Shown here: positions 17,801 to 26,661 of the stretch, one piece after another | Layout of the letters: each line of letters opens with the position of its first letter | Position numbering within the stretch: position 1 is the first letter of the stretch | Assembly (NCBI GenBank): GCA_022509145.1 | Contig: JAFLTX010000003.1 | Location: forward strand, 1 to 59,962 | Source of the DNA: Muribaculaceae bacterium | GTDB taxonomy: Bacteria > Bacteroidota > Bacteroidia > Bacteroidales > Muribaculaceae | Length of the DNA stretch: 59,962 nt | Direction: 5' to 3' | Position numbers and translations under genes: made by a program | The notes under the pieces: model-generated | Database searches by the model: none | Told to the model about the DNA's origin: nothing | Seen by the model: the letters and a program-made list of their open reading frames with translations, nothing else

Positions 17801-19525
17801 CAATTCATCTGAATTATGTTTATACACCCATACATTTACCGACTGAATGATGGTGTTGCCACGGTTTTCACCATCCATGTCGAATCCGAGGTTCGACCCG
17901 GTTATGAGCGTGGTCTGGCTACGGAAATTGGTAAATTCTATATCGTTGTTGGCATCGGTTCCGGTTTCTGACTTTTCTATCTCTCCGTTTTTGATTGTGA
18001 TCTTCACATATCTTTGCCCCATCAAGGTGCAATATACGGGATAAAACTCATCATACCCGCCGGGGTTTATCGTCTCGTCATCAACCAACTTGGCTACCGG
18101 TCGCAATATATATTCACCATCCGGCAGTGCTGAAAAATCAACTTCATACGAGATGCTCTGCTTCATCGAGCTCCCGTCGGCTATCTCCATAGACTGCCCG
18201 CTCTTCTCTTCCAGTTCAGTTTTTTCACCGTTCTCCTGATTGATTGCCAACACGCCGGGATAGATTACATTCTGACCTCCGAGGCAATTCAACGTATTGA
18301 TGCTGAATAGTTTACTCTCTTTGTCGAAGTCTACGCCGTTCGCTACAAACAGAGGAGTTGGCACATTCTTATCAGGGTGGCGTAATCCTCTGATTATATA
18401 TTGGTTTACGCTGTAAATATCGTCGGAATTTGAACCTGTGCCACCGCCTCCCGGACGCAACACGTTGAGGCTGAAGTATCCGTCGGCGTCACCATACCAT
18501 CCCCAGTTTATATGAAACAGTCCCTCCTTATATCCGTCTATAACAAAGGCATGGCCTCCGGTGCCCACGGTACCACCACCGCGATAAACCACCGGGCGGT
18601 CGTTCGCAAGCTCTTCATACACCAATCTGTCCCATTCTTCAGGCGTGAAGTATTCCCTGCTTAAGAGTGCGAGACCTTCAGACGGGTAATTGAAATAATT
18701 GCGGAATGCCGAAGCCGAGAGGTCGGCCGCAGTCCCGTCGACACGGTATTCGCTTTTTACCGACATTCCTGCTGCAAGGCAAAGCTCGGCGGCGGCATTT
18801 ATCTCATAATCCTCCTCATCGCCCGCATAATATGGGAGCATATTGTCGTAGTCAAACTCAACAGCCGAGAAATCGTAACTCAACGGCTGGCCGTCATAAT
18901 GATTCGTATATGAAACCGAACCCGTACCTGTAGGCGGATATTGCTGATAACACATCGCCATCGCCATTGCGATCCCCACGCATCCCGCGGGAGCATGCAT
19001 ATACTCAATTATAGGAGTCTTACGATTGAAGGGTTCGTCCTGACCCCAAAAGAGCTCTACTTTCTCCTCGATAGCAGGGTAGTAGGTCTCGGGTTCTTCG
19101 GCCACCGCCTGAATCTCAGCGCTGCCGGTTGCATAATAATTGCTTATGGCTGTTTTATAGTCGCCTATCCACTCCCTCAACCCTTCGGGCAGCGCTTCCA
19201 CGCTTTCGAAATCACCTTTGTCGGTATATCCCAATACGGGCACCAGCCGGTCGTCGGCCGAAGCTATCACAAACCCACCGTCGTTTCCGCGTGAGAAGAT
19301 GTAGAAGAGGGGAGAAGCCCCGGCGTCACTGACGGTCTGCTTCAAAGTAAGCTGAGCCGGTGCGGCGCTCAGTGCCGCCGCTTTCTTCCCGCTTCTCGCT
19401 TTTGCCAAGGCCGTCATGGCATTCTGCCTGGCCGTCTCCGCACTTATCTGTTTCGAGTGTGCCGCAGGAACCGCCATAGACACCATAAGTACAGAAGCCA
19501 ATATATGTTTTAAAATCCCTTTCAT
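14840..19525 (-). CDS. Large secreted C10 (streptopain-like) cysteine protease with LRR, Ig-like and dockerin-like domains
   Basis: A 1561-residue exported protein. Signal peptide 1-24; a Spi-like propeptide (about 26-140); and a C10 peptidase domain with Cys182 (PAGCVGIAMA), His325 (GGHAFVIDGY) and HINWGWYG. BspA-like leucine-rich repeats occur at roughly 678-805 and 905-1045 (repeating 'IPSSLK.L...F..' units). A BIG2 Ig-like domain is near 1198-1282 and a dockerin-like pair of calcium-loop segments (DANGDGDITISD) near 1295-1345. A C-terminal sorting-type tail follows (VYSLEGMLIK, LAPGVYILRG, KIVVR). All catalytic residues are present. It probably degrades proteins outside the cell or at its surface, exported perhaps by type IX secretion. 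It lies 57 bases downstream of a second C10 gene. Confidence 0.88.
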   Translation of the reverse strand: MKGILKHILASVLMVSMAVPAAHSKQISAETARQNAMTALAKARSGKKAAALSAAPAQLTLKQTVSDAGASPLFYIFSRGNDGGFVIASADDRLVPVLGYTDKGDFESVEALPEGLREWIGDYKTAISNYYATGSAEIQAVAEEPETYYPAIEEKVELFWGQDEPFNRKTPIIEYMHAPAGCVGIAMAMAMCYQQYPPTGTGSVSYTNHYDGQPLSYDFSAVEFDYDNMLPYYAGDEEDYEINAAAELCLAAGMSVKSEYRVDGTAADLSASAFRNYFNYPSEGLALLSREYFTPEEWDRLVYEELANDRPVVYRGGGTVGTGGHAFVIDGYKEGLFHINWGWYGDADGYFSLNVLRPGGGGTGSNSDDIYSVNQYIIRGLRHPDKNVPTPLFVANGVDFDKESKLFSINTLNCLGGQNVIYPGVLAINQENGEKTELEEKSGQSMEIADGSSMKQSISYEVDFSALPDGEYILRPVAKLVDDETINPGGYDEFYPVYCTLMGQRYVKITIKNGEIEKSETGTDANNDIEFTNFRSQTTLITGSNLGFDMDGENRGNTIIQSVNVWVYKHNSDELAVNTSYRTNLVLEPGMKGTFNLGLPTMNNMGGVFDLEVTNSADKNIKYSKRIPFEIANSNNGAIVDDFKFVITSEEKKTVAVVKRNGYSYSGELTLPETVEINGKSYTLTEISNAFMFDNSKITKVVIPPSVKMIAGSSFGRCSLLEEINLPEGLEFLGGGSFSDCKALKSIKIPSSLKVLNNKTFQYSGLTSVELPDGLEKIGDDCFRGCPIEKLILPSTIKQIGDNAFNNANVKMVICSAIEPPTAFDESFSSYTYKNAPLFVPEESSASYKKAAVWKNFSSSYPINNQKYVKDNEIWYELTDNFEAKLIPPMEGEEYTMTRVVIPSAIKVSGLDYTVIEVADYAFCGVNSITSITGGANVKRIGAHAYEGTSISSANLTSNIKEIGEYAYYNSGVKTLGAFPPALERIGAYAFAENREFHYSRPLNADYWLQFPETLAYIGDGAFMNCESFTNISINSEIELGDDAFSGCSGFTCCLFNGVLPEEFVRKIATQSLHTGFFIEPALRPEYEKMMPEGSHLYDLLQPPTWEWDGDPYLSEITEVKIKFESTLGYPQISNMLAVNNWYKVLATTKVVTYEGYEETGEVILEMTPVETGEGSLMINFLQPGLSCMIPFNVVATADVIKTITLSPTEKTLKANETFEIVATTTPEQTADDYLTWESSNTAVATVSEVGGVTAVGAGTATITCRAYRGNASAKCAVTVTVDKRPGKALDEENLDAPITVADVVAIANHIMGDTHERFNEGNADANGDGDITISDISTTIQFILDQGETLEKNMMDSEGSEVSRMRIRPTEEGNEANVLNFGEIWFENSETAVSYIGLETADDVTALQADIICPDNVEISDIELDNVSSHRLSWKRLNNGNYRVVVTSLRNALLPTAPASIIKLSLQKGCNPLGTMKVSNAWISTPAAEKETLYAIGGAVALPTGVEYPLADFTEPFADVYSLEGMLIKRNAEVGSLASELAPGVYILRGKKEVSKIVVR

Positions 19526-19582
19526 AATCGTTAGGTCTTTTTATATGTTAGGATTATTCGTTTTTATCTGTTTCTCAATTGA

Positions 19583-22102
19583 TTAGCGCACCATTATCTT
19601 CAAGGCTTTCCCCTCTGATCTCAGGATATACAATCCCGGATTGAGCGAACTCTTTACCTCTTCAAACTTGACATGGCTCTTCACCAACATCCCTGCCACG
19701 CTATATACGTCTACCTCAGCGCCATCTAACCCTTCAACTTCGGAAATCGAGGTCGGCAAGCCTAAAGTCACCAGGCATTCCGACGAATCAAGGTTCTCGT
19801 CTTTATAGACGCTGCCGTCTTGTGCGGAGAGTTTCACATCAGAAACGCTGATGATTCCTCCCTTGAAATTCGAGGCTGATTTGAACGTCATGCTGAGTAT
19901 CGAAGAATTTCCTAAGGGGTAGGAGGTGTTGCTCAAAGAATACGTCACCACAGTATAGGAATTGTCATTTTTCACTTCGCTGTAGGTGGCGTCATAGTCC
20001 TTAGCCTCAAGGGTTTCCGGAACGTTTACAGCCGTTAGTTGCAATCCGGCAGGGAGCGTCACTTTGAACTGGCACCCGTAGTAATTCTGAGTGCTTTCCA
20101 GATTTACCAATGTCGTCGCCGAGTCGCCGGGAGTTATTGAAAAAGCCATTATATTCAGTGCGTCCGAACCTTCGGCGTCCACTTCATAATTGAATCCTTC
20201 CCAAACCGGCGCCTCTTTATATAATTCGAGGCTCCCTTCAGGCACAGTTATCTTTGCCGTCTCCACCACATTGCTGTCGAAGGCGGCGGTATGCAAGATC
20301 GGGGGAGTCGTAGCATCCACTTTTATCTCGGAGATATTGTCGCAACCTCCGAAGGCGCCCACGTCAATTTTCTTCACTGTAGCGGGGATGGTGATGCTTG
20401 TGATATCTTTCCTGCCGTAAAGCAACCGCGGTCCGAGCTCAGCTATCTTATATTCTTTCCCGTTAATGACGGCTGTCGGCTGTATCACTGCGCTTCCTTC
20501 ATCCTCATCAATGTTGGCTGCCGACGTAAGTGGCATCAGTATCATCGCTTCGTCGCCGTCGGGTGTCAGCGGCATATAGCGGTATGAGGAACCCTCTATG
20601 GTGGTTATCTCGCTGCTGCTGTGATATATTACTCTGATTGGATCGCTCAACACCTCTTTGGAAGACGGGTCGTATATCACCAAGTCATATTCACCCGGAT
20701 CGGCAGTATTCGGTATCCCCAAGGGTATCGTCTTGCTTTCTCCGGGCGCAAGACTTTCGTTATAACTCGTATTCCTCACCTCTTCGGTTGTGCCTGGTTT
20801 GCAAAATCTTATCCCCAGGCGCGTTATGGTGGTGTTGCCGGTGTTTTCTGCAAATACTGTAAACCCGTATCCGTACCTCTCTCCCTTGATGTAGGTTGAG
20901 GCCGGAGTGTACTCCGATATCGACACATTTACCTCGATATCCGACCCTTCTTTCGGGTTTATGATCTGGTTTGAAGTTATCTGGGCGGTGTAATATCGCG
21001 TCTTGACGATATTGCAATATACGGGGAATGAGGTAGTTGTATCTATCTCGTCTGCAAGCTTATATATCGGTCGGATGGTATAATTTCCGTCTTCGATACC
21101 GGTCAGTTCCACCGTGTAATCAACGGTGGTGTTGCCGCGATTTATAATCGCCGTCTTTGATGACCATATTTCATATTCACGGTTGTTGTCGTTGTTTATG
21201 AGTCTTACTCCGGGGTAAATTTTAGTATTGTTTACGTAACAAGAGATGTTGACGAGCGAGAACAATTCCTCGGATGGGTCGTATTGGAAGGTAGAAGCGG
21301 TTGCAAGCGGTTTCGGAGCGGGGTCATTCTCAAGCCTAACGCCCCGGATGATGCGCTGCGACGAATTCATCGACCATAGTCCGTCTTTCCCCACTCTCTC
21401 GGTCAGCAGGTTCGAGAGGGGGAGGTAGGCGTTCTTCTCGCCATACCATCCCAGATTCATATGGAACTTCCCGTCTTTGTAGCCGTCACACAGAAACACG
21501 TGGCTCGACGTTATGTTCCCGCCCATATAGAGCACCGGGCGTTTCGCCGCAAGTTCCTCATACACTATCTCTTCCCATTCCTCTAAAGTGAAATAATCCT
21601 TCAGAAGCAGACCCATACCGTCAATTGGGTATAGAAACCACTCGTTGAGTGCTCCGGGTATCATTCCGAAATTACCCGAAGAGGCCTCCACGCCGTAATC
21701 CATATTTACCGTCACGCCGCAGGCATACATCAGCGTTCCTACCTCGACTACAGATGGATCGGAAGGATCGGCCGCCCTGTCATACGTCGGTTTCATCTTT
21801 GAATAATCAAAGGTATGGCCCGCAAAATCGAAACTGAAGTTGTCAAAGGTAAAGGTTGCCTGCTTCCCCTGTTTCGGGTATTGATGGTAATATAACAGCT
21901 GCGACATAGCAGTGGCCACACATCCCGTCTTGGCATGTTCCCCGTTGATTATCGGCGTCTTGTAATAGAAGGGGGCTTGCTGACCCCACTCCGTCTTTGT
22001 CAAGGGTGCGATCTCGGCACGCTCGGTTGCGCTTTGCCCCATAATGCTGGTGGAGCAAATGGCCGCAATTGCCAAAGAGAGTGTGTAGAAATATCTTTTC
22101 AT
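19583..22102 (-). CDS. Secreted C10 cysteine protease without an evident propeptide
   Basis: An 839-residue protein. ATG 22102 is chosen because MKRYFYTLSLAIAAICSTSIMG is a clean signal peptide (about 1-22); an upstream in-frame start would add 24 uncharged residues. The catalytic domain begins almost directly after it: WGQQAPFYYKTP, Cys61 in KTGCVATAMSQ, His201 in SSHVFLCDGY and HMNLGWYG. Unlike the neighbouring C10 protease it lacks a Spi-like propeptide. A few LRR-type units (TIPATVKKIDVGAFGGC), a cohesin-like C-terminal region and a sorting tail (VYSVAGMLVK, LNPGLYILRS, KIMVR) follow. The pair is probably one transcript. Confidence 0.86.
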   Translation of the reverse strand: MKRYFYTLSLAIAAICSTSIMGQSATERAEIAPLTKTEWGQQAPFYYKTPIINGEHAKTGCVATAMSQLLYYHQYPKQGKQATFTFDNFSFDFAGHTFDYSKMKPTYDRAADPSDPSVVEVGTLMYACGVTVNMDYGVEASSGNFGMIPGALNEWFLYPIDGMGLLLKDYFTLEEWEEIVYEELAAKRPVLYMGGNITSSHVFLCDGYKDGKFHMNLGWYGEKNAYLPLSNLLTERVGKDGLWSMNSSQRIIRGVRLENDPAPKPLATASTFQYDPSEELFSLVNISCYVNNTKIYPGVRLINNDNNREYEIWSSKTAIINRGNTTVDYTVELTGIEDGNYTIRPIYKLADEIDTTTSFPVYCNIVKTRYYTAQITSNQIINPKEGSDIEVNVSISEYTPASTYIKGERYGYGFTVFAENTGNTTITRLGIRFCKPGTTEEVRNTSYNESLAPGESKTIPLGIPNTADPGEYDLVIYDPSSKEVLSDPIRVIYHSSSEITTIEGSSYRYMPLTPDGDEAMILMPLTSAANIDEDEGSAVIQPTAVINGKEYKIAELGPRLLYGRKDITSITIPATVKKIDVGAFGGCDNISEIKVDATTPPILHTAAFDSNVVETAKITVPEGSLELYKEAPVWEGFNYEVDAEGSDALNIMAFSITPGDSATTLVNLESTQNYYGCQFKVTLPAGLQLTAVNVPETLEAKDYDATYSEVKNDNSYTVVTYSLSNTSYPLGNSSILSMTFKSASNFKGGIISVSDVKLSAQDGSVYKDENLDSSECLVTLGLPTSISEVEGLDGAEVDVYSVAGMLVKSHVKFEEVKSSLNPGLYILRSEGKALKIMVR

Positions 22103-22451
22103 AATCGTACGATGTTGGTTCAAATAATCGTGAGTTCCAAAATAATTCTTCCTCACAAATCCAATAAAACTCACCGTGCGTCTCCGCCCGAAAAGTTCCT
22201 CTCCAAAATTACTAATTTTATTTCATTCCTCCAACTCTTCCTTCATTTTGCCTCCCAAAATTTCTCCGGCAGCCCCTCCCGAAATTTCTCCGACAGAACC
22301 TCCCAAAAATCCCTCTCCCAAATATCGTCTCTTCTCCGGCTCCAATTCTCCTCAGCTTCCGCCTCATTGTTTGTTTCCGGAGCGGTCCGCAGGGCCGCTC
22401 CATTTGTCCCCCAAGGTTTTTCCCTAAGGACAATCACCCCCTGCAAGCAAA
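22103..22451. other. Intergenic region with a 24-base repeat
   Basis: About 350 bases with no convincing gene. Three units beginning CTCCCRAAA start at 22252, 22276 and 22300, exactly 24 bases apart; the third is diverged. The rest is plain. Open frames across it are translations of the repeat and are not believable proteins. Confidence 0.6.
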
Positions 22452-22475
22452 AAGGTGAGCCTTTTAGCTCACCTT
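22452..22475 (-). terminator. Terminator of tRNA-Cys
   Basis: AAGGTGAGC (22452-22460) and GCTCACCTT (22467-22475) form a perfect 9-base stem with a 6-base loop. Read on the minus strand it ends in CTTTTTG, eight bases after the tRNA 3' end. Confidence 0.75.
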
Positions 22476-22482
22476 CCTTTTG

Positions 22483-22553
22483 AGGTTCCAACCAGATTCG
22501 AACTGGTGTGAACGGTTTTGCAGACCGGTACCTAACCACTCGGACATGGAACC
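22483..22553 (-). tRNA. tRNA-Cys (anticodon GCA)
   Basis: On the minus strand the acceptor arm GGTTCCA (22547-22553) pairs with TGGAACC (22484-22490). The T arm is ACCAG-TTCGAAT-CTGGT and the anticodon loop is CTGCAAA, giving GCA. The discriminator base is U (position 22483), as expected for tRNA-Cys. CCA is not encoded. The length is 71 bases. Confidence 0.93.
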
Positions 22554-22683
22554 CTTTCGTTTTCGTTGCAAAAATAATAAATTTTCCAATATCAACAAAA
22601 TCTTCTTCAACTTTTTTCCCAATTTTCCAATTTTCCCCTCAACCATAACCTGCCGAAGGCACCTCGACAGTCGCAGAGACCAT

Positions 22684-24420
22684 TCACCGACGCTGCGGTT
22701 TCTTATACCAGAAGAAGTATTCTTTCTGCTTCTCTTTCTCCCTCGGGCTGCGGGCTGTCCAGACTTTCTCTCCGGTGTAGGGATTGATACCTGCATAATA
22801 CATCTCCGTGGCCAAGGTCATCGGCGTAGGCGTGAAATCCTGCACCTGCTCAAGCCGGAAATTCAGCTTCCTGGTCTTCGCTGCCAAGTTTGCCATATCC
22901 TTGTCGGTACACCCGGGATGCGAGGAGATGAAGTAGGGTATCAACTGCTGGTTCAGCTTATATTTACCATTCACGCTTTTGAAGATCCTGTTGAATTCCT
23001 CAAACTGTTCAAAGCTCGGTTTCCTCATGAGGTTCAACACTTTATCTTCCGTATGTTCAGGTGCTACTTTAAGTCGCCCGCTCACGTGGCGGCTGATCAG
23101 CTGTTCGATATATTCCCGGTTGGTCTTATCTTTCTTTCGGTCGCCTGTGGGTGCCATTGCCAAGTCGTATCTCACCCCGCTACCGACGAATGCCTTCTTT
23201 ATTTCCGGAAGGGCATCCACCTCCTTGTACAGATCCAAAAGCTTACGATGATCGGTGTCGAGATTCTTGCAAACGGTAGGATGGAGGCACGATGGCTTTG
23301 TGCATTTCTCGCATATCTCCTTGCGCTTCCCTCCGGTCATATACATATTGGCCGACGGACCACCGAGGTCCGAGACATACCCTTTGAACCCCGGTATTTC
23401 CGCTATCTTCTTCACCTCGTCAATCACCGACTCTTTCGACCGCGATGAAATCGTCTTCCCTTGATGGGCCGCTATGGTGCAGAAAGCACAGCCTCCGTAA
23501 CATCCGCGGTGCATCGTCACCGAATCTTTTATCATCTCGAAAGCCGGTATGGTTTTCCCTTTATATCGCGGATGGGGTAGCCGGGTGTATGGTAGTTTGT
23601 AGATTTTATCCAACGCCTCCGTCGATATCGGAGGAAAGGGTGGATTGATTTTCAACATCTTCCCATTCGTTTCCTGCCAGATAGTTTTCCCTACTGGCTT
23701 ATTCGATTCTATCTCGACGAGTTTAAAGTTCTCGATTTGCTTCTTTTTACTCTTCAGGCACTCCGCATAAGGCGCCAGCACAATGTCGTCTTCTCCGGGC
23801 TTCTCGGTGGTGAAGAGTGCGGTCTGCCTCACGTCTTTCAGCGCCTCTATCGGCTCCCCGGCATCAAGGCGACGCGCTATTTCAGCTATCGGTCTCTCGC
23901 CCATGCCGTATATCAACATGTCGGCATCGGAATCTTGCAATATGGATGGGCGCAGGCGGTCTTCCCAATAATCATAATGTGCCACCCGCCTGAGAGAGGC
24001 TTCTATTCCTCCGAGCACCACCGGAACATCGGGGTAGAGGTCTTTCAGTATCTTGGTGTAGACAATCGAGGGATAATCCGGGCGTCGTCCATGCTTACCT
24101 CCGGCTGTATAGGCGTCGTCATGGCGCAGGCGCCGGGCAGCGGTGTAGTGGTTCACCATCGAGTCCATCGCTCCAGGCGACACTCCGAAGAAGAGCCGCG
24201 GTTTCCCCAGCTTCTTGAAATCCCGCAAGTCGTCCTGCCAGTTCGGCTGCGGCACTATAGCCACTTTATACCCTTCGGCCTGAAGCACCCGCCCGATCAC
24301 CGCCGCTCCGAAGGAGGGATGGTCCACGTAAGCATCTCCCGAAAACAATATGATGTCCGGGCGCTCCCAGCCCAATCTCTTTATCTCGTCGGCTGTTGTG
24401 GGCAGAAATTCAGGTGTCAT
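22684..24420 (-). CDS. YgiQ family radical SAM protein
   Basis: A 578-residue protein of the YgiQ family. The radical SAM cluster motif CYGGCAFC lies near residue 306, preceded by the family segments DIILFSGDAYVDHPSFG at the N-terminus (a cobalamin-binding-like fold) and VVLGGIEASLRRVAHYDYW. The cellular reaction of the family is not established. ATG 24420 is preferred; a TTG at 24426 overlapping the uvrB stop would add two residues. It is directly downstream of uvrB and likely cotranscribed. The C-terminus is basic. Confidence 0.9.
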   Translation of the reverse strand: MTPEFLPTTADEIKRLGWERPDIILFSGDAYVDHPSFGAAVIGRVLQAEGYKVAIVPQPNWQDDLRDFKKLGKPRLFFGVSPGAMDSMVNHYTAARRLRHDDAYTAGGKHGRRPDYPSIVYTKILKDLYPDVPVVLGGIEASLRRVAHYDYWEDRLRPSILQDSDADMLIYGMGERPIAEIARRLDAGEPIEALKDVRQTALFTTEKPGEDDIVLAPYAECLKSKKKQIENFKLVEIESNKPVGKTIWQETNGKMLKINPPFPPISTEALDKIYKLPYTRLPHPRYKGKTIPAFEMIKDSVTMHRGCYGGCAFCTIAAHQGKTISSRSKESVIDEVKKIAEIPGFKGYVSDLGGPSANMYMTGGKRKEICEKCTKPSCLHPTVCKNLDTDHRKLLDLYKEVDALPEIKKAFVGSGVRYDLAMAPTGDRKKDKTNREYIEQLISRHVSGRLKVAPEHTEDKVLNLMRKPSFEQFEEFNRIFKSVNGKYKLNQQLIPYFISSHPGCTDKDMANLAAKTRKLNFRLEQVQDFTPTPMTLATEMYYAGINPYTGEKVWTARSPREKEKQKEYFFWYKKPQRR

Positions 24421-24422
24421 CT

Positions 24423-26522
24423 TCAATTCTGGGATATTGCGGCAATTTTATCTTTCACGTTGAGCAGCTCATCCCTGAGCTGGGCCGCCTCGATAAAGTC
24501 TGTGCGTATGGCTGCGTCGCGGATGGCCTTCTCCAGCTGTTTCTCACGATGCTGCAACTCAGGAAGCGACAGGTATTCATACAGCGGGTCGGCAGCGATG
24601 GAGTTTTCCTCGCTCTCCACATACGGTCTCGGCTCTTTGTTGAGCGTGGGCACCTGCTGCTTCGGAAGCCGCGGGGAGAGGCGTTTCTCGTCGGGAGTCC
24701 TCTCTTTGTTCTTCTTACCGGCCTCGTATATCTCTATTAGATCGTTCTCGGTGCGCTTCACAATTGGGGTAGGAGTGATGCCGTGCGCCTCGTTGTAGGC
24801 CATCTGTTTCTTGCGACGCCTGTTGGTCTCGTCTATGGTCAGCTGCATCGAGTCGGTTATCTTGTCGGCATACATTATCACTTTCCCGTTCACGTTTCGG
24901 GCGGCACGTCCGGCCGTCTGCGTGAGCGACCGGTGGTTGCGCAGGAACCCCTCTTTGTCGGCGTCGAGTATGGCCACAAGGCTTACTTGCGGCAAATCCA
25001 ATCCTTCCCTCAGAAGGTTTACGCCAATCAATACGTCATACACCCCCTCGCGAAGATTCTCCAATATCTGTATCCTCTCGAGCGTGTCAACGTCGCTGTG
25101 GATATAGGCGCTCTTCACGCCCCATTTCAACAGATGGTCGTTGAGTTCCTCTGCCATCCGCTTCGTCAGAGTGGTCACCAATGTACGCTCGCCGGCCTCG
25201 ATTCTCAACCTTATCTCTTCCATCAGGTCGTCTATCTGATTGAGTGTCGGTTTCACTTCAATTTCGGGGTCGAGCAAACCGGTGGGGCGTATCACCTGCT
25301 CGGTGAAGATTCCCTCGCTCTGCTGAAGCTCGAACTCACCCGGAGTGGCGCTCACGAATATGATCTGGTTGGAAAGACGGTCGAACTCGTCAAACTTCAG
25401 CGGTCTGTTGTCAATGGCAGCCGGGAGGCGGAACCCGTAATCCACCAGGTTGATTTTCCTCGAGATATCGCCTCCGTACATCGCCCTGATCTGAGGCAGC
25501 GTCACGTGGCTTTCGTCAATGATAGTCAGGTAATCTTTCGGGAAATAGTCGAGCAGGCAGAACGGTCTTGCCCCCGGTTCGCGCCCGTCGAAATATCGTG
25601 AGTAATTCTCTATTCCGCTGCAATGGCCGAGCTCTTTTATCATCTCGAGGTCATAGTTCACTCTCTCTTTAAGGCGCTCTGCCTCAAGAAGTTTCCCTTC
25701 ACTTTCAAAGAAACGGCACTGCTCCCCGAGGTCGAGGGCTATCTGGTTCACGGCGTTGTTGGTGCGCTCCTTAGAAGCCACAAAGATATTGGCCGGATAT
25801 ATGTTGAAGCTCTCAAGCTCGGTCAGCACTCTGCCGGAGTCGGGCTCGATGGTCTGGATTTTCTCTATCTCGTCGCCCCAGAAGATTACTCTGAGCTGTA
25901 TCATCTCAAAAGATAGAAGTATGTCTACCGTGTCGCCTTTCACTCTGAACTGGCCGGGATGCAACTCAAGCTCCGTGCGCGAATAGAGCGATTCCACCAG
26001 CCTGCGTATAAAGGCGTTGCGCGTTATTGTGTTGCCTTTTTTGATGCTCACCACCGTCTGCCGGAAATCCTCTGGATTCCCCATACCGTAGATGCAGCTC
26101 ACCGACGACACCACTATCACGTCTCTCCGACCCGACATCAATGCAGCGGCCGTGGAAAGCCGCAACTTCTCTATCTGGTCGTTTATCATCAGATCTTTCT
26201 CTATATACTTGTCGCTCGACGGAATGTAGGCCTCCGGTTGATAATAATCGTAATAACTCACGAAGTATTGCACTGAATTCTCGGGGAAAAATGCCTTGAA
26301 TTCAGAGTATAGCTGGGCCGCCAGAGTCTTGTTGTGCGAGAGGATCAGGGTAGGGCGCTGCACTTTATGGATCACGTTTGCCATCGTGAAGGTCTTCCCC
26401 GATCCGGTAACACCAAGCAGGGTCTGACGCGGCTGACCGCTCTCAATCCCTTTTACAAGCTCGGCTATAGCTTCCGGCTGGTCGCCCGTAGGTTTATATT
26501 CTGACGTCAATTTGAAATCCAT
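24423..26522 (-). CDS. uvrB: Excinuclease ABC subunit B
   Basis: A 699-residue nucleotide-excision-repair protein. Walker A GVTGSGKT is at 37-44; the beta-hairpin region YYDYYQPEAYIP follows; helicase motifs DESHVTLPQI and INLLREGLDLPQVSL are intact; a C-terminal UVR motif (LEKAIRDAAIRTDFIEAAQLRDE, split region near 665-690) binds UvrC. It verifies damage handed over by UvrA and recruits UvrC. Length is normal. It is divergent from tpiA; TATTTTTG (26572-26579 on the minus strand) is a likely -7 element. Confidence 0.97.
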   Translation of the reverse strand: MDFKLTSEYKPTGDQPEAIAELVKGIESGQPRQTLLGVTGSGKTFTMANVIHKVQRPTLILSHNKTLAAQLYSEFKAFFPENSVQYFVSYYDYYQPEAYIPSSDKYIEKDLMINDQIEKLRLSTAAALMSGRRDVIVVSSVSCIYGMGNPEDFRQTVVSIKKGNTITRNAFIRRLVESLYSRTELELHPGQFRVKGDTVDILLSFEMIQLRVIFWGDEIEKIQTIEPDSGRVLTELESFNIYPANIFVASKERTNNAVNQIALDLGEQCRFFESEGKLLEAERLKERVNYDLEMIKELGHCSGIENYSRYFDGREPGARPFCLLDYFPKDYLTIIDESHVTLPQIRAMYGGDISRKINLVDYGFRLPAAIDNRPLKFDEFDRLSNQIIFVSATPGEFELQQSEGIFTEQVIRPTGLLDPEIEVKPTLNQIDDLMEEIRLRIEAGERTLVTTLTKRMAEELNDHLLKWGVKSAYIHSDVDTLERIQILENLREGVYDVLIGVNLLREGLDLPQVSLVAILDADKEGFLRNHRSLTQTAGRAARNVNGKVIMYADKITDSMQLTIDETNRRRKKQMAYNEAHGITPTPIVKRTENDLIEIYEAGKKNKERTPDEKRLSPRLPKQQVPTLNKEPRPYVESEENSIAADPLYEYLSLPELQHREKQLEKAIRDAAIRTDFIEAAQLRDELLNVKDKIAAISQN

Positions 26523-26571
26523 CCTTGTTCCTTTCCTTTATTCTTACCTTTTCCTCTTAGCAAATCTTTTG

Positions 26572-26631
26572 CAAAAATAAGCATTTTTCCGCTCCTTATA
26601 GGTATCTTTTCAAAGTTTTTGAGTAAATTTG
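26572..26631. promoter_or_regulatory. Divergent uvrB/tpiA promoter elements
   Basis: Minus-strand TATTTTTG (26572-26579) for uvrB and plus-strand TAAATTTG (26624-26631) for tpiA both match TAnnTTTG. Neither has a clear TTTG at the ideal distance. Confidence 0.5.
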
Positions 26632-26661
26632 CACTCTGAATTTGGTAAAATATCTTAAACA

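Noticed and set aside
22218-22433. Arg- and Gly-rich minus-strand peptide
   Set aside because: It is a translation of the 24-base repeat and has no start context.
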